From contig NC_135568.1 in NCBI RefSeq assembly GCF_964340395.1, positions 367,501-429,500 on the forward strand: a DNA stretch of 62,000 bases, read 5' to 3'. Shown here in pieces: positions 34,211-47,973 of the stretch (positions are counted from its first letter, which is position 1; each line of letters opens with the position of its first letter). The notes beneath the pieces were generated by a model. That model was not told the origin of the DNA. It did not search any database and worked only from the letters and a program-made list of their open reading frames with translations. Both the position numbers and the translations under genes were made by a program. Origin of the DNA: Glandiceps talaboti. Taxonomy: Eukaryota > Hemichordata > Enteropneusta > Spengelidae.

Positions 34211-37200
34211 GTACTGATGAGTCAACCTCCATTTCTCTATACTTTGATGACCCACAAATGTCATTTTAACCAACTCTGCACTACACAACCTCCATTTCTC
34301 TATACTTTGATGACCCACAAATGTCATTTTAACCAACCCTGCACCACACAACCTCCATTTCTCTATACTTTGATGACCCACAAATGTCATTTTAACCAAC
34401 CCTACACCATACAACCTCCATTTCTCTATACTTTGATGACCCACAAATGTCATTTTAACCAACCCTGCACCACACAACCTCCATTTCTCTATACTTTGAT
34501 GACCCACAAATGTCATTTTAACCAACTCTGCACCACAAAACCTCCATTTCTCTATACTTTGATGACCCACAAATGTCATTTTAACCAACCCTACACCATA
34601 CAACCTCCATTTCTCTATACTTTGATGACCCACAAATGTCATTTTAACCAACCCTACACCATACAACCTCCATTTCTCTATACTTTGATGACCCACAAAT
34701 GTCATTTTAACCAACCCTACACCATACAACCTCCATTTCTCTATACTTTGATGACCCACAAATGTCATTTTAACCAACCCTGCACCACACAACCTCCATT
34801 TCTCTATACTTTGATGACCCACAAATGTCATTTTAACCAACTCTGCACCACAAAACCTCCATTTCTCTATACTTTGATGACCCACAAATGTCATTTTAAC
34901 CAACTCTGCACCACAAAACCTCCATTTCTCTATACTTTGATGACCCACAAATGTCATTTTAACCAACCCTACACCATACAACCTCCATTTCTCTATACTT
35001 TGATGACCCACAAATGTCATTTTAACCAACCCTACACCATACAACCTCCATTTCTCTATACTTTGATGACCCACAAATGTCATTTTAACCAACCCTACAC
35101 CATACAACCTCCATTTCTCTATACTTTGATGACCCACAAATGTCATTTTAACCAACCCTACACCATACAACCTCCATTTCTCTATACTTTGATGACCCAC
35201 AAATGTCATTTTAACCAACCCTGCACCACACAACCTCCATTTCTCTATACTTTGATGACCCACAAATGTCATTTTAACCAACTCTGCACCACAAAACCTC
35301 CATTTCTCTATACTTTGATGACCCACAAATGTCATTTTAACCAACTCTGCACCACAAAACCTCCATTTCTCTATACTTTGATGACCCACAAATGTCATTT
35401 TAACCAACCCTACACCATACAACCTCCATTTCTCTATACTTTGATGACCCACAAATGTCATTTTAACCAACCCTACACCATACAACCTCCATTTCTCTAT
35501 ACTTTGATGACCCACAAATGTCATTTTAACCAACCCTACACCATACAACCTCCATTTCTCTATACTTTGATGACCCACAAATGTCATTTTAACCAACCCT
35601 GCACCACACAACCTCCATTTCTCTATACTTTGATGACCCACAAATGTCATTTTAACCAACTCTGCACCACAAAACCTCCATTTCTCTATACTTTGATGAC
35701 CCACAAATGTCATTTTAACCAACCCTACACCATACAACCTCCATTTCTCTATACTTTGATGACCCACAAATGTCATTTTAACCAACCCTGCACCACACAA
35801 CCTCCATTTCTCTATACTTTGATGACCCACAAATGTCATTTTAACCAACCCTGCACCACACAACCTCCATTTCTCTATACTTTGATGACCCACAAATGTC
35901 ATTTTAACCAACCCTGCACCACACAACCTCCATTTCTCTATACTTTGATGACCCACAAATGTCATTTTAACCAACGCTGCACCACACAACCTCCATTTCT
36001 CTATACTTTGATGACCCACAAATGTCATTTTAACCAACCCTGCACCACACAACCTCCATTTCTCTATACTTTGATGACCCACAAATGTCATTTTAACCAA
36101 CCCTGCACCATACAACCTCCATTTCTCTATGTTCAGTAGACCCACAAATGTCATTTTAACCAACCCTGCACCACACAACCTCCATTTCTCTATACTTTGA
36201 TGACCCAGAAATGTCATTTTAACCAACTCTGCACCATACAACCTCCATTTCTCTATACTTTGATGACCCAGAAATGTCATTTTAACCAACCCTGCACCAC
36301 ACAACCTCCATTTCTCTATACTTTGATGACCCAGAAATGTCATTTTAACCAACTCTGCACCACACAACCTCCATTTCTCTATACTTTGATGACCCACAAA
36401 TGTCATTTTAACCAACCCTGCACCACACAACCTCCATTTCTCTATACTTTGATGACCCACAAATGTCATTTTAACCAACCCTGCACCACACAACCTCCAT
36501 TTCTCTATACTTTGATGACCCACAAATGTCATTTTAACCAACCCTGCACCACACAACCTCCATTTCTCTATACTTTGATGACCCACAAATGTCATTTTAA
36601 CCAACCCTGCACCATACAACCTCCATTTCTCTATGTTCAGTAGACCCAGAAATGTCATTTTAACCAACCCTGCACCACACAACCTCCATTTCTCTATACT
36701 TTGATGACCCAGAAATGTCATTTTAACCAACCCTGCACCATACAACCTCCATTTCTCTATGTTCAGTAGACCCAGAAAAGTCATTTTAACCAACCCTGCA
36801 CCACACAACCTCCATTTCTCTATGTTCAGTAGACCCAGAAAAGTCATTTTAACCAACCCTGCACCACACAACCTCCATTTCTCTATGTTCAATAGACCCG
36901 GAAAAGTCATTTTAACCAACCCTGCACCACACAACCTCCATTTATCTATGTTCAGTAGACCCGGAAAAGTCATTTTAACCAACCCTGCACCACACAACCT
37001 CCATTTCTCTATGTTTAGTAGACCCGGAAATGTCATTTTAACCAACTCTGCACCACACAACCTCCATTTCTCTATGTTTAGTAGACCCAGAAAAGTCATT
37101 TTAACCAACCCTGCACCACACAACCTCCATTTCTCTATGTTTAGTAGACCCAGAAAAGTCATTTTAACCAACTCTGCACCACACAACCTCCATTTCTCTA

Positions 37201-37245
37201 TACTTTGATGACCCAGAAAAGTCATTTTAACCAAACCTGTGCACT
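34211..37245. repeat. 63-bp minisatellite with higher-order structure, about 48 copies (3 kb)
   Basis: The unit is gacccacaaatgtcatttta, accaaccctgcaccacacaa, cctccatttctctatacttt, gat. In the left half three unit types, ccctgcaccacacaa, ctctgcaccacaaaa (one or two copies) and ccctacaccatacaa (three or four copies), cycle in order, forming a six- or seven-unit higher-order repeat of about 380-440 bp. The right end (36100-37200) has gttcagtagacccagaaaag in place of ctttgatgacccacaaatg. Because 63 is a multiple of 3, a stop-free frame stays open throughout: a 1009-codon minus-strand frame and plus-strand frames up to 640 codons. I regard these as artefacts. Confidence 0.97.
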
Positions 37246-37747
37246 ACACAACCGTTTAAAATTGAGGTAAAAAAAAATTGATAAATTTGTCTTTATTATA
37301 GAAGAGACCTGCTGGACATGAGGTCCAAGGCATTATGGGAAATAATGAATGTGAGGAGCTTAACATCTCTTGAAACTGTGGTCATACAATGTTGATGCCA
37401 GTTGTGAGAACAAAAGAGAAGCTGTTATCATTGTTATATCATTCACCTTTAGACTGTATTATTTTTATCAATAAAGAATCACTTACATGAAATGGCTAAG
37501 CTGTCTGAGATAAGAACAAACCACCAATTACCTAATAGTTCTTCTAAGCTGTCTGAGCTAACATGTATAATGTGATGTTAGTTGATATTAAGGGCAGAGT
37601 TACCTTGTCTAACCTTGGGATGCTATTTTTATAATCTAAATAAACATCACTTGATTGTAACTGTCTGAGCTAAAAGATTTGCTGCATAGTTTATATCATT
37701 TATAAGTAATCCAGTTTGCGACACTAATTTTGTAAACTCTACTTTGA

Positions 37748-38128
37748 TAAGGCAAAAAAAAACAATTCTGGTTCTGGTCAGGGTAAACTTTCTAAAGTGG
37801 TGCGACGACGCGAATTCTTTTTTCTTTTTTTTCCTTTTTTTTTTTTTTTTTTTGCAAATTAGTAAATACACATTTTTTTGACACTTTACATACTCTGTTC
37901 TATCATATTTATCTCTTGAAAAGCTTCCTTTTTCTTCGAAGCAGTTTAGGCTTTGTATTTAAGCAGTCTTGGCATGTAGGGTAGATTCCCGCTGCTTGTT
38001 CTCCTGATATCAGGAATAAATAAGAAACGGGAAAACAAAAATTATCAACAAAAAAAAGGATCGACGCGAGGGTATTCAGGGCACGCGCGTGCTGACCAGA
38101 ACCGGATATATATATTTTTTTTGCCTAA
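37748..38128. mobile_element. TIR element family B, copy 2 (about 380 bp)
   Basis: The left end aaggcaaaaaaaaacaattc then tggttctggtcag pairs with the right end ctgaccagaaccgg ... tttttttgcctaa. The inverted arms are about 33 bases with a variable A/TA-rich stretch. The same termini occur at 30669. The interior contains poly(T) at 37815-37853 and CpG clusters (gacgacgcgaattc, gcacgcgcgtgctg). Confidence 0.6.
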
Positions 38129-38221
38129 ACACTTACATAAAAACTCATCCTGTGCAATGATGCCACTTGGTAGCTTGTAGACAGTGTAAAGTGTCCCTAT
38201 CATATTATTGTTTCCATTATT

Positions 38222-38481
38222 AGCACAACTGAACTGATAAGGTTCCACTGGCCAGGTTGAGTAGGGGTGTGTGGCCAATGCTGTCAACCCAAGACCCCAT
38301 TTTAGACCAATTGTGAAAAGCGTACCCCATTTTAGACTCATTAGCTCTCAAAAGACAGTACCCATTTTAGACCAAAGGGTGAAAAACACTACCCCAAAGG
38401 GCAGCAAATATATGTATACCCAGTAGGTGGGAGTACCTCCCCCCCCCCCCCCCCCCTGGATCATGGGCATGGCAAAGTGTT

Positions 38482-38541
<60 letters not shown>

Positions 38542-38670
38542 AACAACTTAAAGTCAAAAACAGCTGGACCAATTACCATGATATTTGGTGGATGTATTAC
38601 CTTGGGTGTCTAGTTTGGAAATTGTTGAAATCAGAATGATCTTACCACCGATATGTGATTTTTATAAATT
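38222..38670 (+). mobile_element. Hairpin-headed element with microsatellite core, copy 4
   Basis: Head agcacaactgaactgataag gttcc. About 200 bases with three repeats of accccattttagac separate it from a C18 tract (38440-38457) and a (GT)n run (38481-38534). The body follows: ctggaccaattaccatgata, tttggtgg, gtctagtttggaaattg, gatatgtgattttt. The GT core replaces the TCTG core of copies 1 and 2. Confidence 0.55.
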
Positions 38671-40365
38671 ATGTTATGATCCTGATGCCAGTTGACGACC
38701 TCTGAGTCCTAGTTTATCAATTTCAGTACATGTAGTAAATAGTGTTAAAAGATCACCCTGCTCCACATTATTCATTACATGTATTTCGTGAAGTTTTCAC
38801 TGTAGGTAATAAGCACTTAGGAGTCATGAATATTCATTTTTCACCTATTACATAAACATTTCTGCTGATTCCCATGAGGCAATGTGGCCAACTTCAACCT
38901 GATGTCTCTCTGAAATCATACATAATGTAAGTGATGTAAAATCAAGAAACGTCTTTAATTACTGGAGTGGCGTTCTGCTAAAATGCCTTTAATTTGTGGC
39001 ATATAGGCACCATTGGTCTAAGACTTGCTGAAAACATTGAGTGTTTCATTACAAATAAAAGTGTATTTAAATACAGCTTGTTATGTTTCAGTCCCTCACA
39101 GGAGATCTTCCACAGGGAAAAAGGAATATGAAATGTTGAGTTGTATGCTTATATTTAGATACATTAATGACCATTTCTGGGAATACATTAAAAATGTGTT
39201 AGTATCTGACATTGTTCAGTTGTTGTGTATTTATATCTAGGTGTAAATTTGATAATGACCACCTCAGGGAAACATTTGTGAATACATGTATGTTATCATT
39301 GTAGTTTTGATCAAGTAGCAGACATTGGTAACATTGTAGAATTGTTGTGTGACTATCTATACATGTAGAACACAGTTTAATACCTTGAGCAGTCTCTCAG
39401 TATGACAGTAATCATTTTCAAGGACAGTGATGGTTATCTAAGTAATGACCATTGACATGATCAGTCCTTGATGTAGTGTGATTGCTGTACTGCATATTAC
39501 AGTGGTACCAATACCTCAATACAGGGTCAAAATAGAAACACAAAGGTAGCTAGACTTAAGAATTGAAGGAGAAATAAATGTTCTTTTGTGAAGGACAAAT
39601 TTAGGTTGTACATTGTGTAAAAATGTATTCTGTGAAAACATTTGAACTGAACTGATGTAAAATGAAGTGTCTGGCAAACTCAAGATTTGCTGTCTGACTC
39701 TTACTCTCCCATCATTGGAAAACACATTGTGTCAATGAATGAATGAATCAATCAATCAATCAGTGAATTTTAAAAATGCTATTTTCCACCATAGTGTAGA
39801 GCTCCGATCACAGTTACCTCTGACTATAGGTTCTGGTTACCTCTCACTGAAATGTTTGTGTAAAATTTGTCACACTTTGTAGTAACTTACTTATTGACAA
39901 CAAAATGTTATCATGATGGTAGTATATCATATTTAGGTCTTCTGCATCCTATGTAGTGCATATACGTGACAATGGCTACATGTTGTGATTCTAATGGTAA
40001 AATGTTTGCATGTCAGTGACTACATATAGGCAGTATACATGTTAAGTAATTATCTTTGAGCTGTTTAGTTCAAATTCAAGGATGAACGCCAACTTTTATT
40101 TGTACAGATGAGTTCTTTTTGTTCACTAGGCATTAGTTTACCACAGGAAATATGTAATAAACTAATATCTCATAAAATACTACAAATCTGTCATGTTGAC
40201 CTCTTTACAATAGTTTCTGGTTGATTTCACAAACAAATCACTGAAATCCTACCATGGAAGTTATTGGATCTCTATTCCTTAATTCAGCAGTGATTTATAC
40301 TTGCGACTCATGTGACCTATCTTGGGTTGTGACTTAGTGGTAAGGAATGTTTTAGACACATTGAT

Positions 40366-40602
40366 AATTGGAAAGTATCTGCTAGCTATAAACAGGCTTT
40401 CTTCTGTCCTTCTGTGTCACTTTGGCATGTTTCATTACCTAGGCTATGAAAAGTATCTGCTAGCTATAAACAGACTTTCTTCTGTCATTCAGTGTCACTT
40501 TGGCATGTTTCATTACCTAGGCTATGAAAAGTATCTGCTAGCTAAAAACAGACTTTCTTCTGTCATTCAGTGTCACTTTGGCATGTTTCATTACCTATGT
40601 CA
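40366..40602. repeat. 78-bp tandem triplication
   Basis: aagtatctgctagctataaa ... ttcattacctaggctatgaa is present three times with few changes (tccttctg/tcattcag, ctataaa/ctaaaaa). The period is a multiple of 3, so a 97-codon frame is open; no other sign of coding. Confidence 0.94.
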
Positions 40603-41144
40603 TATATCTACATAACATTAGTTCAATCCTGGGGAACGCTTCATGTGTCTGATCAAATTACAATTGCTTGTATTCAAAACACACAATATTTAAACATTTC
40701 AATAGAATTATCTATGTTTCATGATTTTTTCCATGTTTTAGAATTTTCTCAGACAGAAATTCATCGGTGACACATGGTTATTTTTTCTGCCTGCCACCTA
40801 TTTTCAACATTTCTGTAAAAAAACTCTAATATCTGTATCTAAACTTAGTCTTTATGGAGTTCTACATCAAAACTAAACTATAACCATGGCAGTTTGAATT
40901 TATATACTGTATAATATTGTGCAGTGCAACAAATACCCAAAAACAAGGTTGCCATAACAACATTGCATAGCCTGGAACCATCATTTCACTTGCACAAAAC
41001 CAATCCAAAACATACTCTACACCATAATGTGTCTATGTGCAATGAACACATACAATATTTATTTCCATGACAACACACATTCTCAAGTTACAGTTTGACA
41101 CTTCAATTTCCATCATGGAATCCTTGGGATATCATAATAATGTA

Positions 41145-42712
41145 AAAGGAAATAGATTGCGTTGATATTTATCTTGTCACGATGTCTTGATCATGACAAC
41201 ACACATATTGCATTCATATATATCTTGTCACGATGTCTTGATCATTACAACACATATTTTGTTGATATTTATCTTGTCATGATGTCTTGATCACGACAAC
41301 ACATATTGTGTTGATATTTATCTTGTCACAATGTCTTGATCATGACAACACATATTGTGTTGATATTTATCTTGTCACGATGTCTTGATCATGACAACAC
41401 CTATTGCATTCATATATATCTTGTCACAATGTCTTGATCATGACAACACATATTCTGTTGATATTTATCTTGTCACGAAGTCTTGATCATTACAACACAT
41501 ATTGCATTCATATATATCTTGTCACGATGTCTTGATCATTACAACACATATTGTGTTGATATTTATCTTGTCATGATGTCTTGATCATGACAACACATAT
41601 TCTGTTGATATTTATCTTGTCACAATGTCTTGATCATTACAACACATATTGTGTTGATATTTATCTTGTCACGATGTCTTGATCATTACAACACATATTT
41701 TGTTGATATTTATCTTGTCACAATGTCTTGATCATGACAACACATATTTTGTTCATATTTATCTTGTCACGGTGTCTTGATCACGACTACACATATTTTG
41801 TTGATATTTATCTTGTCACGATGTTGTGATCATTACAACACATATTGTGTTGATATTTATCTTGTCACGATGTCTTGATCATGACAACCCATATTGTGTT
41901 AATATTTATTTTGTCACGATGTCTTGATCATTACAACACATATTGTGTTAATATTTATTTTGTCACGATGTCTTGATCATGACAACACATATTGTGTTGA
42001 TATTTATCTTGTCACGATGTCTTGATCATGACAACACATATTGTGTTGATATTTATCTTGTCATGATGTCTTGATCATGACAACACATATTCTGTTGATA
42101 TTTATCTTGTCACAATGTCTTGATCATGACAACACATATTGTGTTGATATTTATCTTGTCACGATGTCGTGATCATTACAACACATATTCTGTTGATATT
42201 TATCTTGTCACAATGTCTTGATCATGACAACACATTCTGTTGATATTTATCTTGTCACAATGTCTTGATCATGACAACACATATTGTGTTGATATTTATC
42301 TTGTCATGATGTCTTGATCATGACAACACATATTCTGTTGATATTTATCTTGTCACAATGTCTTGATCATGACAACACATATTGTGTTGATATTTATCTT
42401 GTCACGATGTCGTGATCATTACAACACATATTCTGTTGATATTTATCTTGTCACAATGTCTTGATCATGACAACACATTCTGTTGATATTTATCTTGTCA
42501 CAATGTCTTGATCATGACAACACATATTGTGTTGATATTTATCTTGTCACGATGTCGTGATCATGACGACACATATTGTGTTGATATTTATCTTGTCACG
42601 ATGTCTTGATCATTACAACACATATTGTGTTGATATTTATCTTGTCACGATGTCTTGATCACGACTACACATATTGTGTTGATATTTATCTTGTCACGAT
42701 GTCTTAAGAATG
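41145..42712. repeat. 49-bp minisatellite of hairpin-forming units, about 32 copies
   Basis: ttgatatttatcttgtcacg, atgtcttgatcatgacaaca and catattgtg repeat every 49 bases (42001, 42050). Each unit contains TTGTCAYGAT-gtcttg-ATCATGACAA. In the TTGTCATGAT variant this is a perfect 10-bp stem with a 6-base loop. Subtypes (cacaatgtc, catgatgtc; cattctg, cattgtg) recur in blocks. Confidence 0.96.
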
Positions 42713-42932
42713 ACGACACTGAATGAAAGGTTAAAGAAGTGATACCATTTCTTACAGAATCCAATAGAATGGAAGTGAGCTTCCCTAAGGGAGTCAATTT
42801 CATGATAGCCCTGTTGCCATGGTTTCCTTATATCAAATGCATTTGACCATCAGTATAATTTATATTTACTAATGTATTCCATAGGCTTGCCATATTCTAC
42901 AGTATAGGATGAAGAGAATGAGTCTAAGATTT

Positions 42933-43064
<132 letters not shown>

Positions 43065-43319
43065 CCCACCCACCACATAGTTACATTGTAAATGGCTGTC
43101 TCTTCCTCTAGCAAGACAGTCCATACTTACCACCACCACCAACAGCAGTAATTTATTTCTAATGAAGCAGAGATATAAACATGTTGATGTTATATTCTGA
43201 AGTGACTTACTTTAAGACAGGAGGTGGACTTTGTAGTAAAATGAAATTAGTAACCAATTACAACCACCTGTCAGTGTGTGATAGATTACTACTAGACGAT
43301 TTGTAGAATTTATCCATTG

Positions 43320-44350
43320 GACTATGCAAAATGTATAATAGACCTTTATTAAGAAATTATGCAAAGTGTATAATAGACCTTTATGAATAAATTATGCAGT
43401 GTATAATAGACCTTTATGAAGAATTATGCAGTGTATAATAGACCTTTATGAAGAATTATGCAGTGTATAATAGATCTTTATGAAGAATTATGCAGTGTAT
43501 AATAGATCTTTATGAAGAATTATGCAGTGTATAATAGACCTTTATTAAGAAATTATGCAAAGTGTGTAATAGACCTTTATGAAGAAATTATGCAGTGTAT
43601 AATAGATCTTTATGAAGAATTATGCAGTGTATAATAGATCTTTATGAAGAATTATGCAGTGTATAATAGATCTTTATGAAGAATTATGCAGTGTATAATA
43701 GACCTTTATGAAGAATTATGCAGTGTATAATAGATCTTTATGAAGAATTATGCAGTGTATAATAGATCTTTATGAAGAATTATGCAGTGTATAATAGATC
43801 TTTATGAAGAATTATGCAGTGTATAATAGATCTTTATGAAGAATTATGCAGTGTATAATAGACCTTTATGAAGAATTATGCAGTGTATAATAGACCTTTA
43901 TGAAGAATTATGCAGTGTATAATAGACCTTTATGAAGAATTATGCAGTGTATAATAGACCTTTATGAATAAATTATGCAAAGTGTATAATAGACCTTTAT
44001 TAAGAAATTACGCAGTGTATAATAGACCTTTATGAAGAATTAAAATGTATGCAGTGTATAATAGACCTTTATGAATAAATTATGCAAAGTGTATAATAGA
44101 CCTTTATGAAGAAATTATGCAGTGTAAAATAGACCTTTATCATTGTGAATAGATTATGCAAGTGTATAATAGACCTTATGAAGAAATTATGCATTGTATA
44201 ATAGAACTCTATGAAGAAATTATGCATTGTATAATAGAACTCTATGAAGAAATTATGCATTGTATAATAGAACTCTATGAAGAAATTATGCTAAGTGTAT
44301 AATAGACCTTTATGAATAAATTATGCAAAGTGTATAATAGACCTTATGAA
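43320..44350. repeat. 32-bp minisatellite, about 32 copies
   Basis: tttatgaagaattatgcagt and gtataatagacc repeat every 32 bases (43444, 43476), with gacc/gatc variants in blocks. The flanking units are longer and more diverged (gaaattatgcaaagtgtata, gaactctatgaag). Confidence 0.96.
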
Positions 44351-44351
44351 G

Positions 44352-44637
44352 TGTTAGTGTTAGACAGATGTTAACACTGGTTAGTACTAGTACTAATTTA
44401 GCCGAGTGTTAGACTGATGTTAACACTGGTTAGTACTAATGCTAAGCTAGCCTAGTGTTAGACTGATGTTAACACTGGTTAGTACTAGTACTAATTTAGC
44501 CTAGTGTTAGACTGATGTTAACACAAGTTAGTACTAGTACTAAGCTAGCCTAGTGTTAGACTGATGTTAACACAAGTTAGTACTAGTACTAAGCTAGCCT
44601 AGTGTTAGACTGATGTTAACACAAGTTAGTACTAAGG
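44352..44637. repeat. 49-bp minisatellite, about 6 copies
   Basis: tgttagactgatgttaacac, tggttagtactagtactaat and ttagcctag repeat at 49-base steps (44407, 44456). It directly abuts the 32-bp array, and the units are unrelated. Confidence 0.95.
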
Positions 44638-45189
44638 AAGTAGGAAAGTGATTGTTAAGCTGGACTATACATAAGTAATCTAGTATAGAATGATTATTTG
44701 AGGGTATATCAAATGAAATATTCAGATTTTCAAGAGATACACGAGTCTATATAAAAAGTATTGATGTACACATCTTTGTTTAATTTCACTTATTTAACTT
44801 CTACAGTTGGTAGTCAGATTTTAAGTTACAATTTTCTATTAACAGTTGTCTAACACTAACAGCGTAATTTTGATAGTTTAGATACATATGTACTCAGGAC
44901 TATTGATAACTATAAGTCCTGATGGTGTGTCTCTTCTAACATAACAACATGTGGAAGTTAGTATACAGAATATAGATCAAGGACACAGTGTTCAAATACA
45001 AGGTGAAGTACTTAACAAATTTTGGGCACACAAATCATTAATCAGCGTCCAGTATTTTGTCTCTAGCCTTGAGAAAAGATATCACAGTTGACCATGTGTA
45101 AATTAATGTTTTATCTGAATTTATGTTATTCATACCTCTTGAACTCTACAATGAAATTGTACAAAAATACCACAACTTGTAATACAGCT

Positions 45190-45385
45190 TTCGATCCCCT
45201 TGCTTCACACCCTACCCTGCCCCCTCAGGAGCTAGTTTGCAATGCCACTCACTTCTACCCTACCCCATATCCCAGAGGACTTCAATCCATGCCCTTTCCA
45301 CCTTGCCCTGCCCCGCAGGAATAAGTCTGCAATACATGCCACTCCCACCCTGTACCATCCCACAGGAACTAGTCTGCAGTCCATG
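45190..45385. repeat. Degenerate C-rich repeat, about 3-4 units of about 60 bp
   Basis: Blocks ending in caggagctagtttgcaatgc, caggaataagtctgcaatac and caggaactagtctgcagtcc share a C-rich lead (ccctaccctgcccc). They make up most of a 78-codon plus-strand frame that I do not consider a gene. Confidence 0.7.
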
Positions 45386-46780
45386 CCATGGTAAAGAATA
45401 ATATCCATTTTGTAACTTTAGCCTGTAATCTGTGCTAACTATGTACAGGCAGTGTCATAGACAGTTAGATTAGGACAACTTGTAATATATGGGGACCTTG
45501 TGAATAACCATTTTATTTCATAAATTTACTGTACAGCACAAAACAGGACAACCTGGAATTTAAAAATAGCGTAGAAAATGATGTAGTATAAAAACGTTAG
45601 TCCTTCATGTTCTATTTTGAAAATGTTATGAGCAGCTGAATTATTTTGGTAAAATATTGATAACTGTGTTAAGTGTTTTTTTTCTATCCGCTACAGGGTT
45701 TTTTTCTATCCCCTTCGTTCAGTGTTTTTCTTAGAAATGCAAAAGTATGAAGAAAAAAGAAACTGTAAGAAAGTAAATTATTGTGTCAATAGCAACAAAT
45801 GTTGTATTATGTTAGTATGTACATGAAATATATTGGTGTGATTGTTAATAGGCAAAGTACAGAATATTTGAGGAAAAGGAAATTCTAAGAAGGCCACATT
45901 TTTGTGGTTAAAATATCCTATTGTAGTATGGCCATTGAATTAAGTAGGGAACAGTTTTTAGGTCAAATACCTCCAGTCCTAAGGTGCGTTGGTATGAGGA
46001 GTGGTGTCAGATGATCCTACCACAGACACTTGTAGACTTTGATAACTTTTTAACAATCTTGTAACCAAATTTTACCTTTGTAATCATTTATGTATACTCC
46101 TATAAATTTCACTCACTAAACTTTTTAATACAGCACATGATGGCCAAAGATGTGTATTTATGATTATAGCAGTTTGTTATGTGGTATGTATACACAGGTA
46201 CAATCTACTGGAGTCCCAAGATATTTTACACCAACTTATGCTACAAGTTTACTAATAAAGTTTTGAAATCAATGCAAGTTTATTAGATCAATCCCACTAT
46301 TATTAGGATTTTAGACATTTGACAAAATAAACACTGTAGGACTAGGAGTATACTAAGACAATTCTAAACATCAACATTTAGTAAGAAGACTTGACCTACA
46401 AGTGTCTGTGGGTTGGACTTTTTCTGACCTGATGTCTACAATCTAGTACACAACAGACATGTCAGTTTTACATTGATAAAGTAGTTAAGGTGTGATATGG
46501 TCCAAACTATGGCTGATGCAAGAACTGAGTTCCATTGTTTGCATTATTCCTCCAAAGTATGCTACAATTTTAGATAACATATATGCTACTACAGTAGTAA
46601 ACTTATACAATGTACTCCTATGAAATTAAATTCAAAGCCATAATTCACACGTTTTTGTTATCAAGAGAAGCTACTGGATAATCTACATATTTTACTTATG
46701 GTTCTACACCAATTTGTAATTTAACTCACTTATAACAACTTAGAAGTTAAACACCCCCACTTACCCCACCCCTCCCCCCA

Positions 46781-46949
<169 letters not shown>

Positions 46950-47609
46950 AATTATGAAGGGTCAAACTAGAACTAGAAGCAAAAACAAGTCTTATTTTGA
47001 AATGTACTGTACAATGAAAAGATTATCTTTCATGAAAAGTTGGCAAATGTACAGCTGTTGTTCTCAGAATGAATCGTCAGTTCGTGCTGTACCAGCCTAT
47101 TAATTATTGATTGCTGAAATTTAAAAAATAATCATGATGACCTGATTTGAGGTCAGACACACCTGTTGATATGCCAGCTGATAATAAGCAAGTCAAGGCC
47201 ATATAACAGACATACTAAACTCCAAGTGAACTGACATTTGATATTTAGTGTTTGTCACAAAGCAACAGGAAGTCAAATTTCCAGAAGTTTGTTCAAGTTA
47301 AACAGACTCTATATTCACTTTGATAGATATAAAAAAAACGTCAATTTTCAATGTAAAAATTGTTAGATGTTTAATTAAGATTTGTTTTCACTGAAATATT
47401 GATCTTTCAAACACTTATCATATATTAGGAATACTGACCTTGTAGTACCTGTCACAGACTTTTATAATTTATATATTTGCTGGCATATAAGTATTCGTGG
47501 TAGTGGTGTGCAGTACAGATAACTGGTAGTATCAGGCTACACTGTAGCTCAATGCTAACACTGGGCAGCCGCTAACACTGGGCAGCCACTAACATTGGGC
47601 TGACACTAG

Positions 47610-47973
47610 CTGCAATAATTGTAGCATTTGCTGTGATTTTGAGGAGTTTTTCATCTGTTTTTGTGTTTTTTTTTTGTTCCATTGTTTAACTGGAAGCAAA
47701 ACTACAATTCCTGTAACGTAAACACAAATAGATGGAAGCAATTCAGATCTGAATCACAAATTTAGATTTTTCTGCTAAATTACGTCTTACCAGCCCAAAA
47801 ATTGGACATATCCTAACGCCAACATTAATTACAGAGCCTTCAAGACCGAAAAAGTGTTCAGAGGTACCCCAATTCCGTTATGGGAATTGTAGTGTTTGAT
47901 TCCAGTTAAACAAAAAGCACAAAAACAGAAGAAAAAGCCCTCAAAATCACAGCAAACGCTACAATTATTGCAG
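47610..47973. mobile_element. Foldback element family C, arms about 95 bp
   Basis: The left arm (ctgcaataattgtagcattt gctgtgattttgag ... actacaattcc, 47610-47711) pairs with the right arm (ggaattgtagtgtttgattc ... acgctacaattattgcag, 47882-47973). Most bases match; the main difference is a T-run and short insertion in the left arm. The interior is about 170 bases with no coding frame. Only one copy is in the window. Confidence 0.75.

Noticed and set aside
34205-37234. 1009-codon minus-strand reading frame (and plus-strand frames of up to 640 codons in the same place)
   Set aside because: It is the translation of a 63-bp minisatellite. Because 63 is a multiple of 3, any frame free of stops in one unit stays open; frames are open on both strands and there is no splice or promoter context.
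45088-45324. 78-codon plus-strand frame rich in Pro and Cys
   Set aside because: Mostly the degenerate C-rich repeat at 45190-45385.
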